Assembly (NCBI RefSeq): GCF_964199755.1
Contig: NC_133910.1
Coordinates: 11,726,711 to 11,790,710, forward strand
Length of the DNA stretch: 64,000 bases
From: Larus michahellis
Lineage: Eukaryota; Chordata; Aves; Charadriiformes; Laridae
Direction of reading: 5' to 3'
Both the position numbers and the translations under genes were made by a program. Positions 20,401-32,639 of the stretch are shown piece by piece. A model generated the notes under the pieces. The model saw only the letters and a program-made list of their open reading frames with translations. It was not told where the DNA came from and searched no databases. Each line of letters begins with the position of its first letter. Position 1 is the stretch's first letter.

Positions 20401-23400
20401 GTATGGGCTCTTAAGAGTTTTCTTTACACAAGTCTTCCCTTTCTGTCCAGCTCCGCTTTGCTCTGAGGCAATGCTGTCTGTATTCCCATGAGGACGTTTC
20501 CAGCCCGATCCTGTTCTTGTCACAATTCTGCTTGTGCCCATTAGGTGTCAGACTGTTATCGGCACAGTCTTCTCCACTTTCTGGGGCTTCGCAGAGAAGA
20601 AGCGAGTAGGAAAAGTCAAGAGCCAGTGTGGCTTGTCTGGGGTGCCGGCTGCGCGCTCGCCTATGGGTACGACCCAGAAAGGGCAGACTGGGTGGTGTGG
20701 TGCTCAGTGGGCCACCAAATGGGGACTTTCTACTGGCCTTGGCCCAGGCTTTTCCAGCTGTGGTTCTTCTGAAGCCAGCTCATCCCCGGGCTACAGGCTG
20801 AGCATTCCCAGGCAGTGACTCCTGCCCCAATACTGCAGGGTTTTGCAGTGCGTTTGTGTTTTAGATCACGTGTAATTGCATTCCTTGGGTCAGCTCTTCG
20901 TATCGCAATAGCTCTGGGATCTGCAGGGTCACCGAGGTGCTGCCAGAGCAGTGACAGGGCTCTTTCCACCTCGTCCATCACCCTCTTGGGGATGAGCAGT
21001 AGAAGCTGAATGTTGAAGTTTGGTGCCAAGCCATGCCAGCAGCATGAGTGAGTGCAGGGTGCCAGGACAGCTCAGACCTTTCCTGCCTCTCAGGAGCTGG
21101 GAGCACTGAGGAATGCACGGGGATTCATTGCGAGATGGAAAGTCTGTTTTTTTTTTTCTTTTTAATGAACCATGTGCAGAGTTTCCCACAGCAACACTTT
21201 GATTTCAGCCACGAGCCGGGATACAAACACAGGCATTAGGTGCCATGAGCCAAGGTGGAAGGTGATGAAAAGGGGTCTGTGAGCTTCAAAATGGCCTATT
21301 TAAATGGCAAGATCAAAGATGCACAGTGGGATAGATGCCTTCCCCTCCACACGAAGAAAAGCCATAATGAAACTGAGATGCTGCACTCACTGTATATTTC
21401 AAAAGGAAACTGTCCTGCTTTGACTTTGTGCTGCAATTGCTGAGAGCTTTAAGGGGACTGGGGGAGGGAAAGAAAACACATTGTGTTCCGGCTCCCCTCA
21501 TTACTGCTCCTCCGACTCCTCTGCTGAGAAGTCCCAGCACAGTTGTGGACTCGTCCACCCTCAAATTATCAGGTCTTGCATTTGCAGAGCGCCTTTCCTG
21601 ACCGGCTGCTTGCTCAGGAGCATTCCTGCAGCCACCTGTGAGGCAGGGCACCAACGGGCGACTTCTGAGGACCAACTCCCGATTCCCAGTAGACCCATCC
21701 CGAGCGTCATCCCAGCCCCCATTAGCTCTAAACCAGTGTTTTTAAAAGGCATCTTCACATGTAGGAAAGCTTTTCAGCTCACCTTCAAGCAGCACTCTAT
21801 TTTTAGCAGCCATGGACTCTTGGCTGCAAACAAGCGAAACCTCTCTGCGGTGAATTCACAACAGGGCAGCTGGCAGACGTTCAGAGTCTCCAACTGACGC
21901 GCGGCACAAAGGGAGCGACTTGTCCCCGAGGTCCCTGTGGAGCGGGTTGTGTCAACGCTGCCACCACGGGCCACTCTCTGCCCGGTCTCGCTGTGGGGGC
22001 AGCAGGGAAGGTGGGGGCCAGGGCGACGGTGCCCAGTGGGTCTCATTCACTGGCACCTCTGCAACTGCAAAATGCACTTTGCGTGAGCAGGCTTTGATTA
22101 GGGATTTGCAAACAACCGCTGTTTGGTTCCGTGGTTAAAATGCTTCCTTAAATCAGTTTTGGATCAAACCAATGATTACCACGGTTTTGAATTTTCATCA
22201 AAACTGAAAAATATATGCTGGGCCAGAGAGTCCCTGCAATCCTTTTGGCTGGGGTTCTTCACAGAGCAAATCGCCCTCAGCGCAGCAGCCGGAGGGAGCG
22301 AAAACCTCCCTGCGGCTCTGCAGGGTGAAGGGACCTCCCAGGAGCAGTTTTGGGCTAGTTGAAGTAGCATTTGGCAAACCTGCTAATAGTTATTTGAAGT
22401 ATTTCTTTTTCCCCAGTCCTCATGCCACCTGTGGGCCAAAGTCACCTCCCAGTGCTCCAGCCAAGAGGAGGGCAGGAGCCCTGGCCACCCTCGCTTGGTG
22501 TTAGCTGCAGCTGCACACACTCCACGCTCACACCATGGGCACTCCTGCTTTTGCACGGGGCTTTTAGGGCCATGCCATATGTCCAGTGATGGTAATTTTG
22601 GGCCAAGCGCAGTGTTAGATTCCCCCTCCCATTCCGCAGAGCTGTCAGGGGTGGAGGAGTATTGATGAGGCACCGCAAATGCCTTCAGTGCAACAGACCC
22701 ATAACAGCTTTGGAAACAGAGAAGATCCAACCCTGGCCCTCTGGGAAGCAGTAAGAAAAACATGGTATTTAGAGAGGCACTTTCTCCTGGATGGGGCTTG
22801 TGCTGATGGCAGTAATGGACAACACTTTTGAAGTGTTGCCTCATCCTGGTCTTGATTCCCCTGGCAGTGGTCTGAGCCCCCTGGAGAATGACCCAAACCC
22901 CCTCCGATCTGTCCACCACCCCCAGGGCAGCGGGCTCCACGGCAGCAGGAGGCTGGGAGCTGCTGAGATGAGATGACAGCATGGGGCTACAAACCCTCAC
23001 CCAAAACACGCCTCACAGAGAAGGTCTATGCACTGATACTTCGCGCTGCCCCAACCGGTGTGGGAGAATCAGTGGGGAAAAAAACAAAAGCCAATTACCT
23101 GGTGTGTTTCGTGTTTTTCTTGCTCCTTACTGAGCCCTACACAGCACAGGGTGAGGGCTGGATTTGACCCTTGCCCACCGCCTGGCTTGGCTGAGGCTCA
23201 GGAAAGGCAGGAGGATGGAAGGGAAGGAACGGAGGCAGTGCCCCGGGCTCCGGCGCTGCCTGGGGCGAGCTGTGCACGCAGCCGCGCGTGGGACGGGGAA
23301 GCCGGAGCAGCTTGCAGACGTACGTGCCGCAGATCAGGAGGAAGGAACCGGCTGCGAGGAGCTCGTGGGAGGAGGAGGAGAAAACCGGGTGTCAGCAAAC

Positions 23401-26169
23401 GAGGCAGATTGAGAGCTGAGATGTGTTGGTGGTTGGATTTGGGATATGATCAACGTTTCCTTGTGACTTGCACAATCTGCAGGGGCTTGAGTGGTACAAA
23501 AAAAAAAAATAATTATCTGTGGGAATGGAGCTCCCACATCCCCTCATGCTGCAGGAGGCTGCAAAGGAGAGTGAAGCACTTGCACCCTGTGCAAGGGCAA
23601 TGCAAGACAGAGCCCGGGCTCATGTGGCTGCGACAGGGCAGGAGGTGGGCAAGCCGGTGGGGTCAAAGGGCAGCCCCCTGGTCCTGGGAGCTGGTGGGTA
23701 CTATCAGCACAGCCAATCCCATGGTGTGCAGCCCCCTTTTCCTCTGCGTACCTGTGGGTATGGCCCTGATGGTTTGGTCCCTGGGGAGATCACCAGCACG
23801 AGGGAAGAGCTGCCGTCGGCAGAAACCTGCTGCTTATTTGGGGCACTGGGCAGTGGCTTGGCCTGGGCACCCTGCGGGAAGGGGAGCAGGGAGCGAGGAG
23901 AGGAGCAGCTCTGCAGGAGGAGAGGGGTGGGGGCCTTTTTATCACCTGCTCACATCTCTGCTGTGGTAATTCATATGAGTGTCACTGGCACATCTGTTCA
24001 GAGAGAGAGAAGTAATACAGGTCCAGCTGAGCGACAAAATTGCTTTCAGGGCTGTTGATTCCTGGCTCCGGGGTGTGCGGTCAGCTTGACTGCAGGCTGG
24101 GGATTTTTAATTTATTTTTTCCCCTCTCCCTTGCCCTGTTCCTTGCAGCCAGCAGAGATCAGTCACATGTAAGGCAGGCAGTGCCAGCATCTTTGAATCC
24201 GATTCCCTCTGTTCCTGTTCTCTGGGAAAGACGGGCCATCTGGCCTCATCCACGAGACCCTGAAATCACTCGCACTGTGCCTCGCTGAAGGATTTGCATC
24301 TCACTCATGACCGGACTGCTCTGCTCACCCTTTTCCTATAGCCGCTCTGCCTGCCTGGATCTGGCCTCTGCTCTGGGACTGGTACCAGTTTCTCCTCTAG
24401 ATGGTGCAACTGCCATTGGACACCAAAAAAGCACGGGGATGCAGCCAGACCCCAGCCCCTGCAGCAGAACGTGGGGTGCAGCCAGCCCTGGGGTCTGCCC
24501 CCAGCTCCCCGACACCCCTTCCAGGTCTGTCCCGCTGGCAGGACGGGTGTTGGGGGGCACAGCCACACACGCATCACCCCCCCGCAAGGTCTGCGCCAGG
24601 TACCTGTGGAGCATCATCAGTCCACCAGCCGTGGGCACAGGGCTGCGTGGAACCGAGGGGATGAGAAACCTGCCTCCTGCTATTCCTGGCATTCCTGTCC
24701 TTGGCAGAGCACGTCCTGGCAGTGCCCGGGGGACATGCTGGCAGAACGCAGCAGAAGGCGGAGGAGAGGGGACAGATCCTGGGGGTGACCCTGTGCCTTG
24801 CGGCAATCGGGCTGTTTCCGTTCCCGCCGGGTGCGGAGCAAGCCGGCCGGAGGAGCCGCAATGCCATCATAGTCTTTTGTTAGAAACCCCGCTTGCCTGC
24901 CATCCCCTGACTCATCTCCAGGCGAGGAGGGAGGTGGCTGCCAAACTCGGCAGGGCAGGAGGACGGTCCCTGCGACGGGCAGCTTGGGGTTGGGACGCAC
25001 TCAACCACACCGTCCCACCTGGAGATCCGGCCTCTCCACCCAGCCCATGGCAGGAGGGACACACAGATGCACTGCTCCTCCAGGGCCACCGCTACAGGAG
25101 AGCCACCTCCTCGGAGCAGCAGGACGTCTATGGCTGAGGGGTTGCGCCAGGGCAGAGTGAGCTCAGCCGGGTTTGCCAGCCCCCATGGGGACAGCCCCCG
25201 GCGAGCCGCGCAGGTTGGATTCGGGACCCTGCAGACACAAGGGGAATCCTCGGTAGTTCTGCCTGCAATACTCCCCACTTGTTTAGGCTAAAAACAAATA
25301 AATACAAGCTTAATGATTTGGTTGAAACAATAGGAGAGATTCCAGCATAAAGAAGGTTTCCTCCTATTAAGCTTTGCTGGCAAGCTTTAGAGCCTGTATT
25401 TTAAATAAATGTTATGGGTGCATTAAAAAACACACCATATGTTCTCCTGCAGATCTTTCTGGTAGCTCTCGCCTGGATCTCCTCCTCCCAGCGCCCGGGT
25501 GTGTTTTCCCGTGCCGCCCACGGTGCTGCTGCCGGAGCGGAGCCCCATGCCCCGGCTCATCCTCGCACCGGTGAAGCCACGGGTGGGACATCCCGCGCCC
25601 CGCGGCGTGGGCACCGGCGTGTTTCTTGAAGTCTCTGCTGTGAGCATGGGTTGCAAAACAAACTTTTATTAAAGGCCAGGCTGGTTTTGCCAGAGAGCTG
25701 ATGAACTTGCTGGGGACTTGCCCCGCATCCCTGCCACGATTCCTACGGCTCTGCCAGCTGCAGCCTCACCCTAAATTTTGGGAAGCACCCCAAAAGTCAT
25801 CCAGGCCTTTTCTGTCTCCAGCGAGGTCGGAGTGTGCGCTCCCGGTGGGAAGGATGAGCAGAGGGAAGGAAGGGCCTGGAGCCGCAGCAGGATTTCGGAT
25901 TTCTTAGTTTCCCCCGAACCGCTGTAGATGGCAGTCGGGCCCCGCCGCCCGCCCGGCTGTAACGCAGGCTGGCGAGGAGTCGGGGGATGAGCTCTGACTA
26001 AGTTTACAGCAGATTTTCCCTCCTGACAGATTACTGCTTCATTTGTAACGGGAGAACTTCTCATTAAGTACATTTTTGACATTTTGTTGGGGGGGGGGCA
26101 ATAAAAAAAAAATCCTCGTGATGCCGAGCGCGCCGGAGCGCGAGTGCGGCTGAGCCTTCGCGGGTTTGG
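17417..26169. other. Intergenic stretch without recognised genes
   Basis: This is GC-moderate unique DNA. Short T runs occur (18,850 and 21,148 regions). The 18-bp minisatellite at 19,827 is described separately. Open frames such as 23,058-23,969 (plus) and 22,383-23,009 (minus) have no codon-level or family support. A plus-strand frame at 17,555-17,902 is preceded by an acceptor-like sequence, but its product resembles nothing I know. Confidence 0.45.
19827..19908. repeat. Short minisatellite, 18-bp unit, about 4.5 copies
   Basis: The units are 'ccaggggcaggaggagat', starting at 19,827, 19,845, 19,863 and 19,881, with a partial copy following. The second and third copies are identical. Because 18 is a multiple of three, the plus-strand frame reads as Gly/Ala/Asp-rich hexapeptide repeats. 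I do not regard it as coding. Confidence 0.9.
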
Positions 26170-26910
26170 GGGCTGGGGTTGGCTTGGTTTTTATTTTTTA
26201 TTTTTTGCTTTGGCACCAAAGTCCCTTTTCATAATTATTCGGCTCCGAGCACAATTGCTGCGGGTGGGAGGCATGTTCAAAGCCGAGCCCAGCTGAAGAG
26301 CCAGGAGGATTTCGTGGCGGAGAAGCGGCAGCTCTCCGTTCCAGCAATTCTCGGATTTCAATGCTAATCCAATAAGGTTTGATTAAAGTGCATTTTCAAG
26401 GCAAAATCAAATCTAACTGCTATTATCGTTGCTCTCGGTGCCGTGTGAGAGGCTTTGGCTGCGCGGGGTTGGTGATCACTAGCCACGAAGATGGTCCCGG
26501 CTCTGCCGGGGACCCTCCGTGGTGGGGACCCGGGGGCGTCCCCCCCAGGGACCTGGTTTGCCTTGGGCGAAGCCCTGCTCTTGCCAGGCACCCTCCGCAA
26601 CCCATCCTAATCATTACAACAGAACGAAGACTAATTTTAGTGTTAATTATGCAAATCAGCCTCGATGAGAAACTCCGGAGTGAAGTTGTTACCGCTTTTT
26701 TTTCCAATGTGGGGAATAACTCTTTTGGAAAATCCTTCTTCTTGCACAACCACAAACCTTTCTTCCCCTTGGGCTGCTTTCAAGGGAAAGAAACGCTGAG
26801 CAAGGCTGTTGCCATAAGCTCCCAGGACGTTTTCATTGATCCAAATCATACTTTTGGAGAGAGCAAGTATCAAAAAGCACTGGGTAACGTTATAGATGTG
26901 TTTTAATTAT
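26170..26910. promoter_or_regulatory. AT-rich island with homeodomain and octamer motifs (candidate enhancer)
   Basis: Within GC-rich surroundings this block carries ATAATTAT near 26,231, TAATCC at 26,365-26,370, the dyad TAATCATTA at 26,608-26,616, and TTAATTATGCAAAT at 26,643-26,656. The last includes a perfect octamer ATGCAAAT at 26,649-26,656. The pattern resembles conserved developmental enhancers. Conservation was not tested. Confidence 0.4.
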
Positions 26911-29900
26911 GAAACATGTTGCAAGGAGCTTAAAGAAAACATGCGCTTCACAAGAAAAAAAAAGCGTTTCACTTCTTTTCTCTTGGAAAACACTTTTGCT
27001 CGTTGTCTAAGCCGCTGAAACCACACGCTCCTCAGGGGCAAGGACCACCCTGGCCTTTCCCAGCTCATGCTGAGCGCAACATCACCAACAAAATTGTATT
27101 AAACTGCCCTGAGATTTTTCTCTCCTGCACTAGTTGCTTTACGGCCCGGACTCTTTCCACCCCCAGAGCAAACACAGGTATAAATCACTTGATGCTTTGT
27201 CCAGCCCAAGCAAAAAGAAACCGCCCCAGCGATGCCCAGCGCTCCTGCAAGTAGCCGCTCTCTTCTTTAAGTGCCTTCTTCGAGGAACACTTTGAATCAG
27301 CTTTAGAAAGTGTTTGGAAGCCTGGTCTCCTTGTATAGGAGCCACCCCCTCCCCGGCGCTGCCGGGTTTGTGGCTCCCCTTCTGCGCAGGTTGCTGGGTC
27401 TCAGCAAGGTTGATCAAATCTTTCTCCCCTGGTGAATGACACGCTCCTGCCCAAGAAAATCAGATTCCAGTGACTTTTATCCATGATGGCTCGAAGTGCT
27501 GCTGCATACTTGTTTCAGGGAAGGAACCTTGTGGATGGAGACGATCCTATTGGTGTTTTACCCTGGAAGATGATGTTAGGGCTGAATGCTAAAGACACAG
27601 GTGAGAAGGACCTGGTCACCTTCTCCCCCACGAGGCCATTGCTGCAGACGTGAGGGGCATCTGCAGGGGGGCACAAAAAGGAGCCACTTTCCCCCCCCAC
27701 CGCAAGAAATGCAAGGACTGTTTAAGCGCAGATCTGTTACACCCCGAGACAGGCTGAGTGGGCCCGGGGAAGGGTTTCAGGGTGTCTGTAGCGAGGGAGG
27801 GATGCGGCTCTGCACATGGCGGCACGGCTCCCAGCAGATGGTACCCCCGGCTCAGCGCGCTTGGTGGGATGGTGGGAGAAGGTATTATGAAAGACTGCTG
27901 TGACATTCACAGCTCAGATCTGCCAAATGGTGTCTAGAGGAGATGGAAGGAGCACGTTGCACTGCTGCATGGATTGGTGCGGAGATGTAGCTGACGCTGT
28001 GTTTCGTAGCAGGGCGGAAAGCAGCCTCCGGCTAGCGATGGAGGTCTGTGTCCAGGCCAGCACCGAGCCCTCAGAGGGGCAGAGCGCTTCTGGTCCCCTT
28101 GATGCCTTTTGCCAGCGAGATGGTCATAATTTCTAAAAACTGGTCCTTCCATGACCAGGCCCAGCCTCCTCAGATGAATGCAACTGGGGGGTCCTCCCAG
28201 TGCCCCCCCGGCTCTCAGCTGCACAGACCCTCTCCCAGACGCCCTGTCCCAGCCACGGCTCAAGGTCCCAAGGAGCCACAGGGTTCCTCCATCCCACGAG
28301 GGCTGCCTGTCCCAGGCCAGTGTCCCTCACCACCTGCACTGCAAGCCCGGGTCAGAAGAGGGCTGTGCTGCTGCTTTCTGCGTTGTGTGGAGACAGTTTC
28401 TCCTGGAGTTTTCTCATTTCTGCTTTTTGGGCAGAAAGCAAACCAAAATTCAGAAAATCCCAGCCCCAGCGAGAAGCAGCTCAGATTTAGGTGGGATTTA
28501 TTTCCTCGCTTTTCCCATTGCTTTGCTTTCAGGGTCAATTCCCCTCCACAGCTGCCCACCCTGGGCAATGGAGCAGAAACACCGCAACAGCCCTCCTCTC
28601 TCATTTTTTCTACTTGTTAATTATTTCATTAGCTTCCCTACTGAATCTTGACGAGGGGTTTTTATTTTTCCATGGCAACTGCATCCACAAGACCTCCCCA
28701 CCCACGGACCCACGCTGTGCGGGGGTGCCGGAGGGCCACGCTGCGCCCGGCTCCGCTCCGAGCAGGACCGGCTCCCTGCCGAAACCTCTTGCCCTATAGA
28801 AGCAGGAGGTCAGGGCATCAGGAATACCTGTCCTTAGGGCGATTTTCCCCACCAACACAGGGATGGAACAGGAGGATCCGTCCCTGAGATGCCCCGTGCT
28901 GCTGCCTCGGTGGGCTCCGCGGTGCCGGGGTGGCTGGGGGGGGTCTCCCCGTGATGAAGGTGACGGGTTCCCAGCTGGATGTGAGCCTTCGCCGCGGCGT
29001 CTCGGCAGCCGGGAAGCATCACCCTGGCAGTGGAAACTCGCCCTATTCGCATAAACAGCCAAGGAAAATTAACGCCCACGAGGCCGACATTCATACCTGC
29101 AAATTATCTCTGCCGTGGAGCTGCAATTAAACATGTCTGTGCTGCAACAGCAGTGTAACGAGAAACCTGCGCAGCTCCTGCCCCGCGGTGCCTCCTGTCC
29201 CTGTCCTTGTCCCCTTGCCAGTGCCCCCAGCTCCCTGGTCCCCCTTGCCCGGGGCAGGACGGGTGCTGCTGACCCCTCGGAGCCGTGCAAGGGCTTGCAC
29301 AGGGGAGCTCCGCACGCTTTGGGCTTCTGCGTGGGGGTGTTTCTAATTCCCCAGGGGTTTTTCCGAGGGTCATTGGGAAGGAATCTGTCCTGCAGGTTGC
29401 AATTCCCTAGATGTACTGCCACAAAAGTAAGATGTAAAAGGGCCTGATCCTGCCCTGCCAGCCAGAGAGACACTGGCTTGAGGAAGGAGACAGAGGAAAA
29501 ACAACCCTGCACGTGGTACCGGGGCTGATTTCTAACCCATTTTGCCCATCCCAGTGGGAAAGCCCCAATTTCTGACTGTTTGCTGTCTCCCAACAAACAC
29601 CTATGGGCATCTCCTGAGCGGTGGCACAAGCTGTCCCCAGCCCAGGGTACCCAAAATGTCTCTCTGCCTTGAAACCCCAGAGGAGGAGAGAGGGATGGGG
29701 GTCTCAGGGGAGCCTGTGGCAGCGAGGGACTGCGGGAGCTCAGGGGACCCAGGGACGCCGCGGGGCGAGACGTGAGCCTGGCTCCCTGGGGCTGCCCGGC
29801 GCCGGTGAGGCAGAGCCCCACCAAACTCCCCGTGGCCTTGCGGGGGATCCTTTTCTCCCCCCTCAAATAGCTGGTGGCGGTGGGGGGACTCCCGGGACGC

Positions 29901-30104
29901 TGTAACTCCACTCGGTGGGATGCCGGAGCAGAGGCGAGCGCTCCTGGGGGCATTGCGGAGAAAAGGGATTTTGGTCCAAACTCTGACATTTGCTCGTTGC
30001 AGGCTTTTAGCATGAAATAATTAGCGCTCTGTTTTTCACCAGGAGCTTCTCCCCCTCCATGCCCTCTTGTGCCAGGATGATGTGTCATCACCAGAAGCTG
30101 CAGG
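26911..30104. other. Intergenic GC-rich stretch
   Basis: No recognised gene or repeat. The longest open frame (29,069-30,115, minus, 348 codons) is low-complexity Pro/Gly/Ser/Arg-rich and has no start or splice context that supports it. Confidence 0.45.
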
Positions 30105-30310
30105 ATCATTTCCATAAGATAAAAAAAATAAAATAGCTCCTATTCATCAGCAGGCTTTGTGCTAATAGCCCGTCCTCTTTAAAGAGGGAGCGTGGCCGGA
30201 GCTGTTCCTGCTTCCATCTTGCGGGATAAAGGATGTCTTTGCACTCCCATAATAACCTCTTTCATCTGACGCCCTCAAAGTGCTTTTGGACATAAATTAA
30301 TTAAGTCTCA
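30105..30310. promoter_or_regulatory. AT-rich island with TTAATTAA and a 14-bp palindrome
   Basis: It contains a perfect palindrome CCTCTTTAAAGAGG at 30,174-30,187 and TTAATTAA at 30,297-30,304, within otherwise GC-rich DNA. It is a candidate regulatory element only. Confidence 0.3.
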
Positions 30311-32639
30311 CAACACCCCGTTGAGTTCAAGCTCACTCCAGGGTTTTCATCACGCGTTCAAACAATTCATCGCATCTTTGCGTCGCCAGTTTTCGGCAGC
30401 CCAAGGGTCGCGTCCAACTCGGGGGTGAGCGGGGCCCATTCAATTATTTCTGCCACGTGTCAACTGCTCCCGCCAGGGCTTGGGCTGCCCTCAGGGTTAA
30501 CGCTCCGTCCTTCGAGCCTCATCAAAAAGCATCTCAAAGCTGCACAGCCTGAACCTGGGGCACAGCAGCTCCCCGAGGCCGCGCAGCCTCACCCGAACCT
30601 TGTGGCAAGTACCAACATAGCCCCACATGCGCCACTTTTCTATATTTTTGGGATTTATGACCCACACAGTGCCCTGCTGGCGTCATCGAGGCTGGCTCCA
30701 GCGGACCCCTACTCCATGCGATCTTGGGTCACATCCTGCCCGAGGAGATGAGCTGGGCCCTGCTCTGGTGTGGCTGGGGGCAGTGTGGCAGCAAACACAC
30801 CAAGGAATCACCCGCAAACCCCCTGCTCCTGCTCACGGCGCCTGCCTCAGGCAAAAAAAACCCTTGTGTGGATGTTGGCACCCCATGGCGAAAAGCAAAA
30901 TGTGGGCGGAGGCGGTGACCGATGCTGCAGGTTTGCTCCTCGTTTCCAGTCGCCTCTGATGAGGGTCCCGCAGGGATTGGGCTGTGGAGGGATTTGCCGT
31001 GTGCCCCAGCTCCTCAGAGCAAAGGGTCCTGCGAGAGGAGAAGGGGGAGCAGGAGCCGCCTGCGCGGAGACTGCGGTGCTGGGGATGCAGAGTGGCTCAT
31101 CAGTGGCTTCAGAATCCCAATTATATCTCTTTAATGAGCACCCACACCGTTATCGGGGGTTCCTCTGGGGCTAAGCAGCAATCCCGGCTCTTCTAATTAC
31201 TTCTGACTCTTAATTTTCATGTCTGTGCTAATCCTTCGTAGTTCCCCTTCCTCACTTGGTGCAAAGGACTCATTACCGGGAAATGCATCCTCCTCCTCAG
31301 CGCTCCTTGCACAACCTCTTTTTTCCTTCTTTTTTCCCCCAGATCCTACAGAAAGAGATGGAGCAGGTAGAAGCCGCCCACCTGCAGGGCCCAAAGGCAG
31401 GGGGTTATGTTGGAGAGGGGGTTCAGCTTTCTGGAGGAGGTGCAGGAAGGCGGTCGGGATGGAGAGCCCATCTCCCTCCAGCCAAGAGGGAGCCGCTTGC
31501 TGCTGAGGGGGTGGGCTGTGCTTGCACCCCCCGGGGCTCAGCACACCAAGCACCCGCAACAGGGACATCAGGGACAGCCGCATCCCTGTGGGGGTCCCTG
31601 TGTTGCTCTGAGCTGGGAACCCCAGTGGTTTGGGATCCCAATTGTCCCCGAGCACTGGCTTTGCTGCTCAGCATCCCGTGATGCCCCAGCATCCGGGCAC
31701 CCGCCGCTGGGGAGCACCAAGGGCTACCCCAAATATGCCATTGTGCCGCTTTTCCCCATCCCTCCCTGGCCGTGCAGCTGCCGGGGCTTGGCTTGAGAGC
31801 ACACAAGTGTCTCAGAGAGGTTTTAGTGCCGTTTTTGGCTTTTTCTGGCCAGTCCTGCTAGCGTGGGGAAAGGGCACTGGTGGATACATGAAAGCGTGGA
31901 GGCGTTTCAGAAGGATGGAGGAGAGGAGGAGGCTTGCTGGGAGAGAAAGCCCAGGCTCTTAGCACTACCCCCGTGGTCTTTGAAAGCTGACTGGGAAGGC
32001 GTTTGATCTCCAACCAAGGCCTCGATGTCTTTGTGATCGTGGTGGGACCTCTTTTGCCTGGGGTGCTTGTGAAGCAAGCGGCTTGTGAAGCGGCTGCCCG
32101 CTTGCGAAACCCTTCTCAGGGAGAAACCCTTCACTGCGGGCTTTAAACTCCCCTCGTGCAGGCTGCCCTTCACAGTGGGGGCCTGGGGAGCCCTTGGAGG
32201 GGGATAAAAGGTCTTTGGAGGCTTTTCTGCTGCTGGCACCAGGATGGGAGGGCGGAGGCGGCAGGTTGCCACTGGCTCCAGCACTGCCAGGAGGGCAGGA
32301 GAGGCTGGGGACCTTTGCGTGCCCCCCAACCTGGGTCCCAGGTGCTTATGGTGGTCCCCACAGGGATGCGAGAGGGGACGTCCGTGTCCTCGCAGAGTGG
32401 TGAGGATGCTGGTGCCTCCAGCCAGCCTAAGAAAGGGACAAACCCAGCCCCAGGGGCAGAGCCTGCTGTGGGGGGTCGGGGGAAACTGAGGCACAGAGAT
32501 GCTCTGAGCCTTGCAAAGCACTTAAGCACATGCTTAAATTAAGCTGGTGCCAGGGGGGTCGGCACCTGAGCTCGCCTTCCTCCGCCTGCTGATGCTTTCC
32601 ACAGTTTTTTTCCCTTGACTGAAGCGAAAGCGTTTTCAA
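30311..32639. other. Intergenic GC-rich stretch
   Basis: Unique sequence with no recognised genes or transposons. Confidence 0.45.

Noticed and set aside
23058..23969. 303-codon plus-strand open frame
   Set aside because: Composition is Arg/Gly/Trp-rich and typical of chance frames in GC-rich DNA. No family resemblance.
29069..30115. 348-codon minus-strand open frame
   Set aside because: The product is GC-driven low complexity with no recognisable domain, and there is no promoter or splice context. Frames on the opposite strand are also open in places. No support for a gene.
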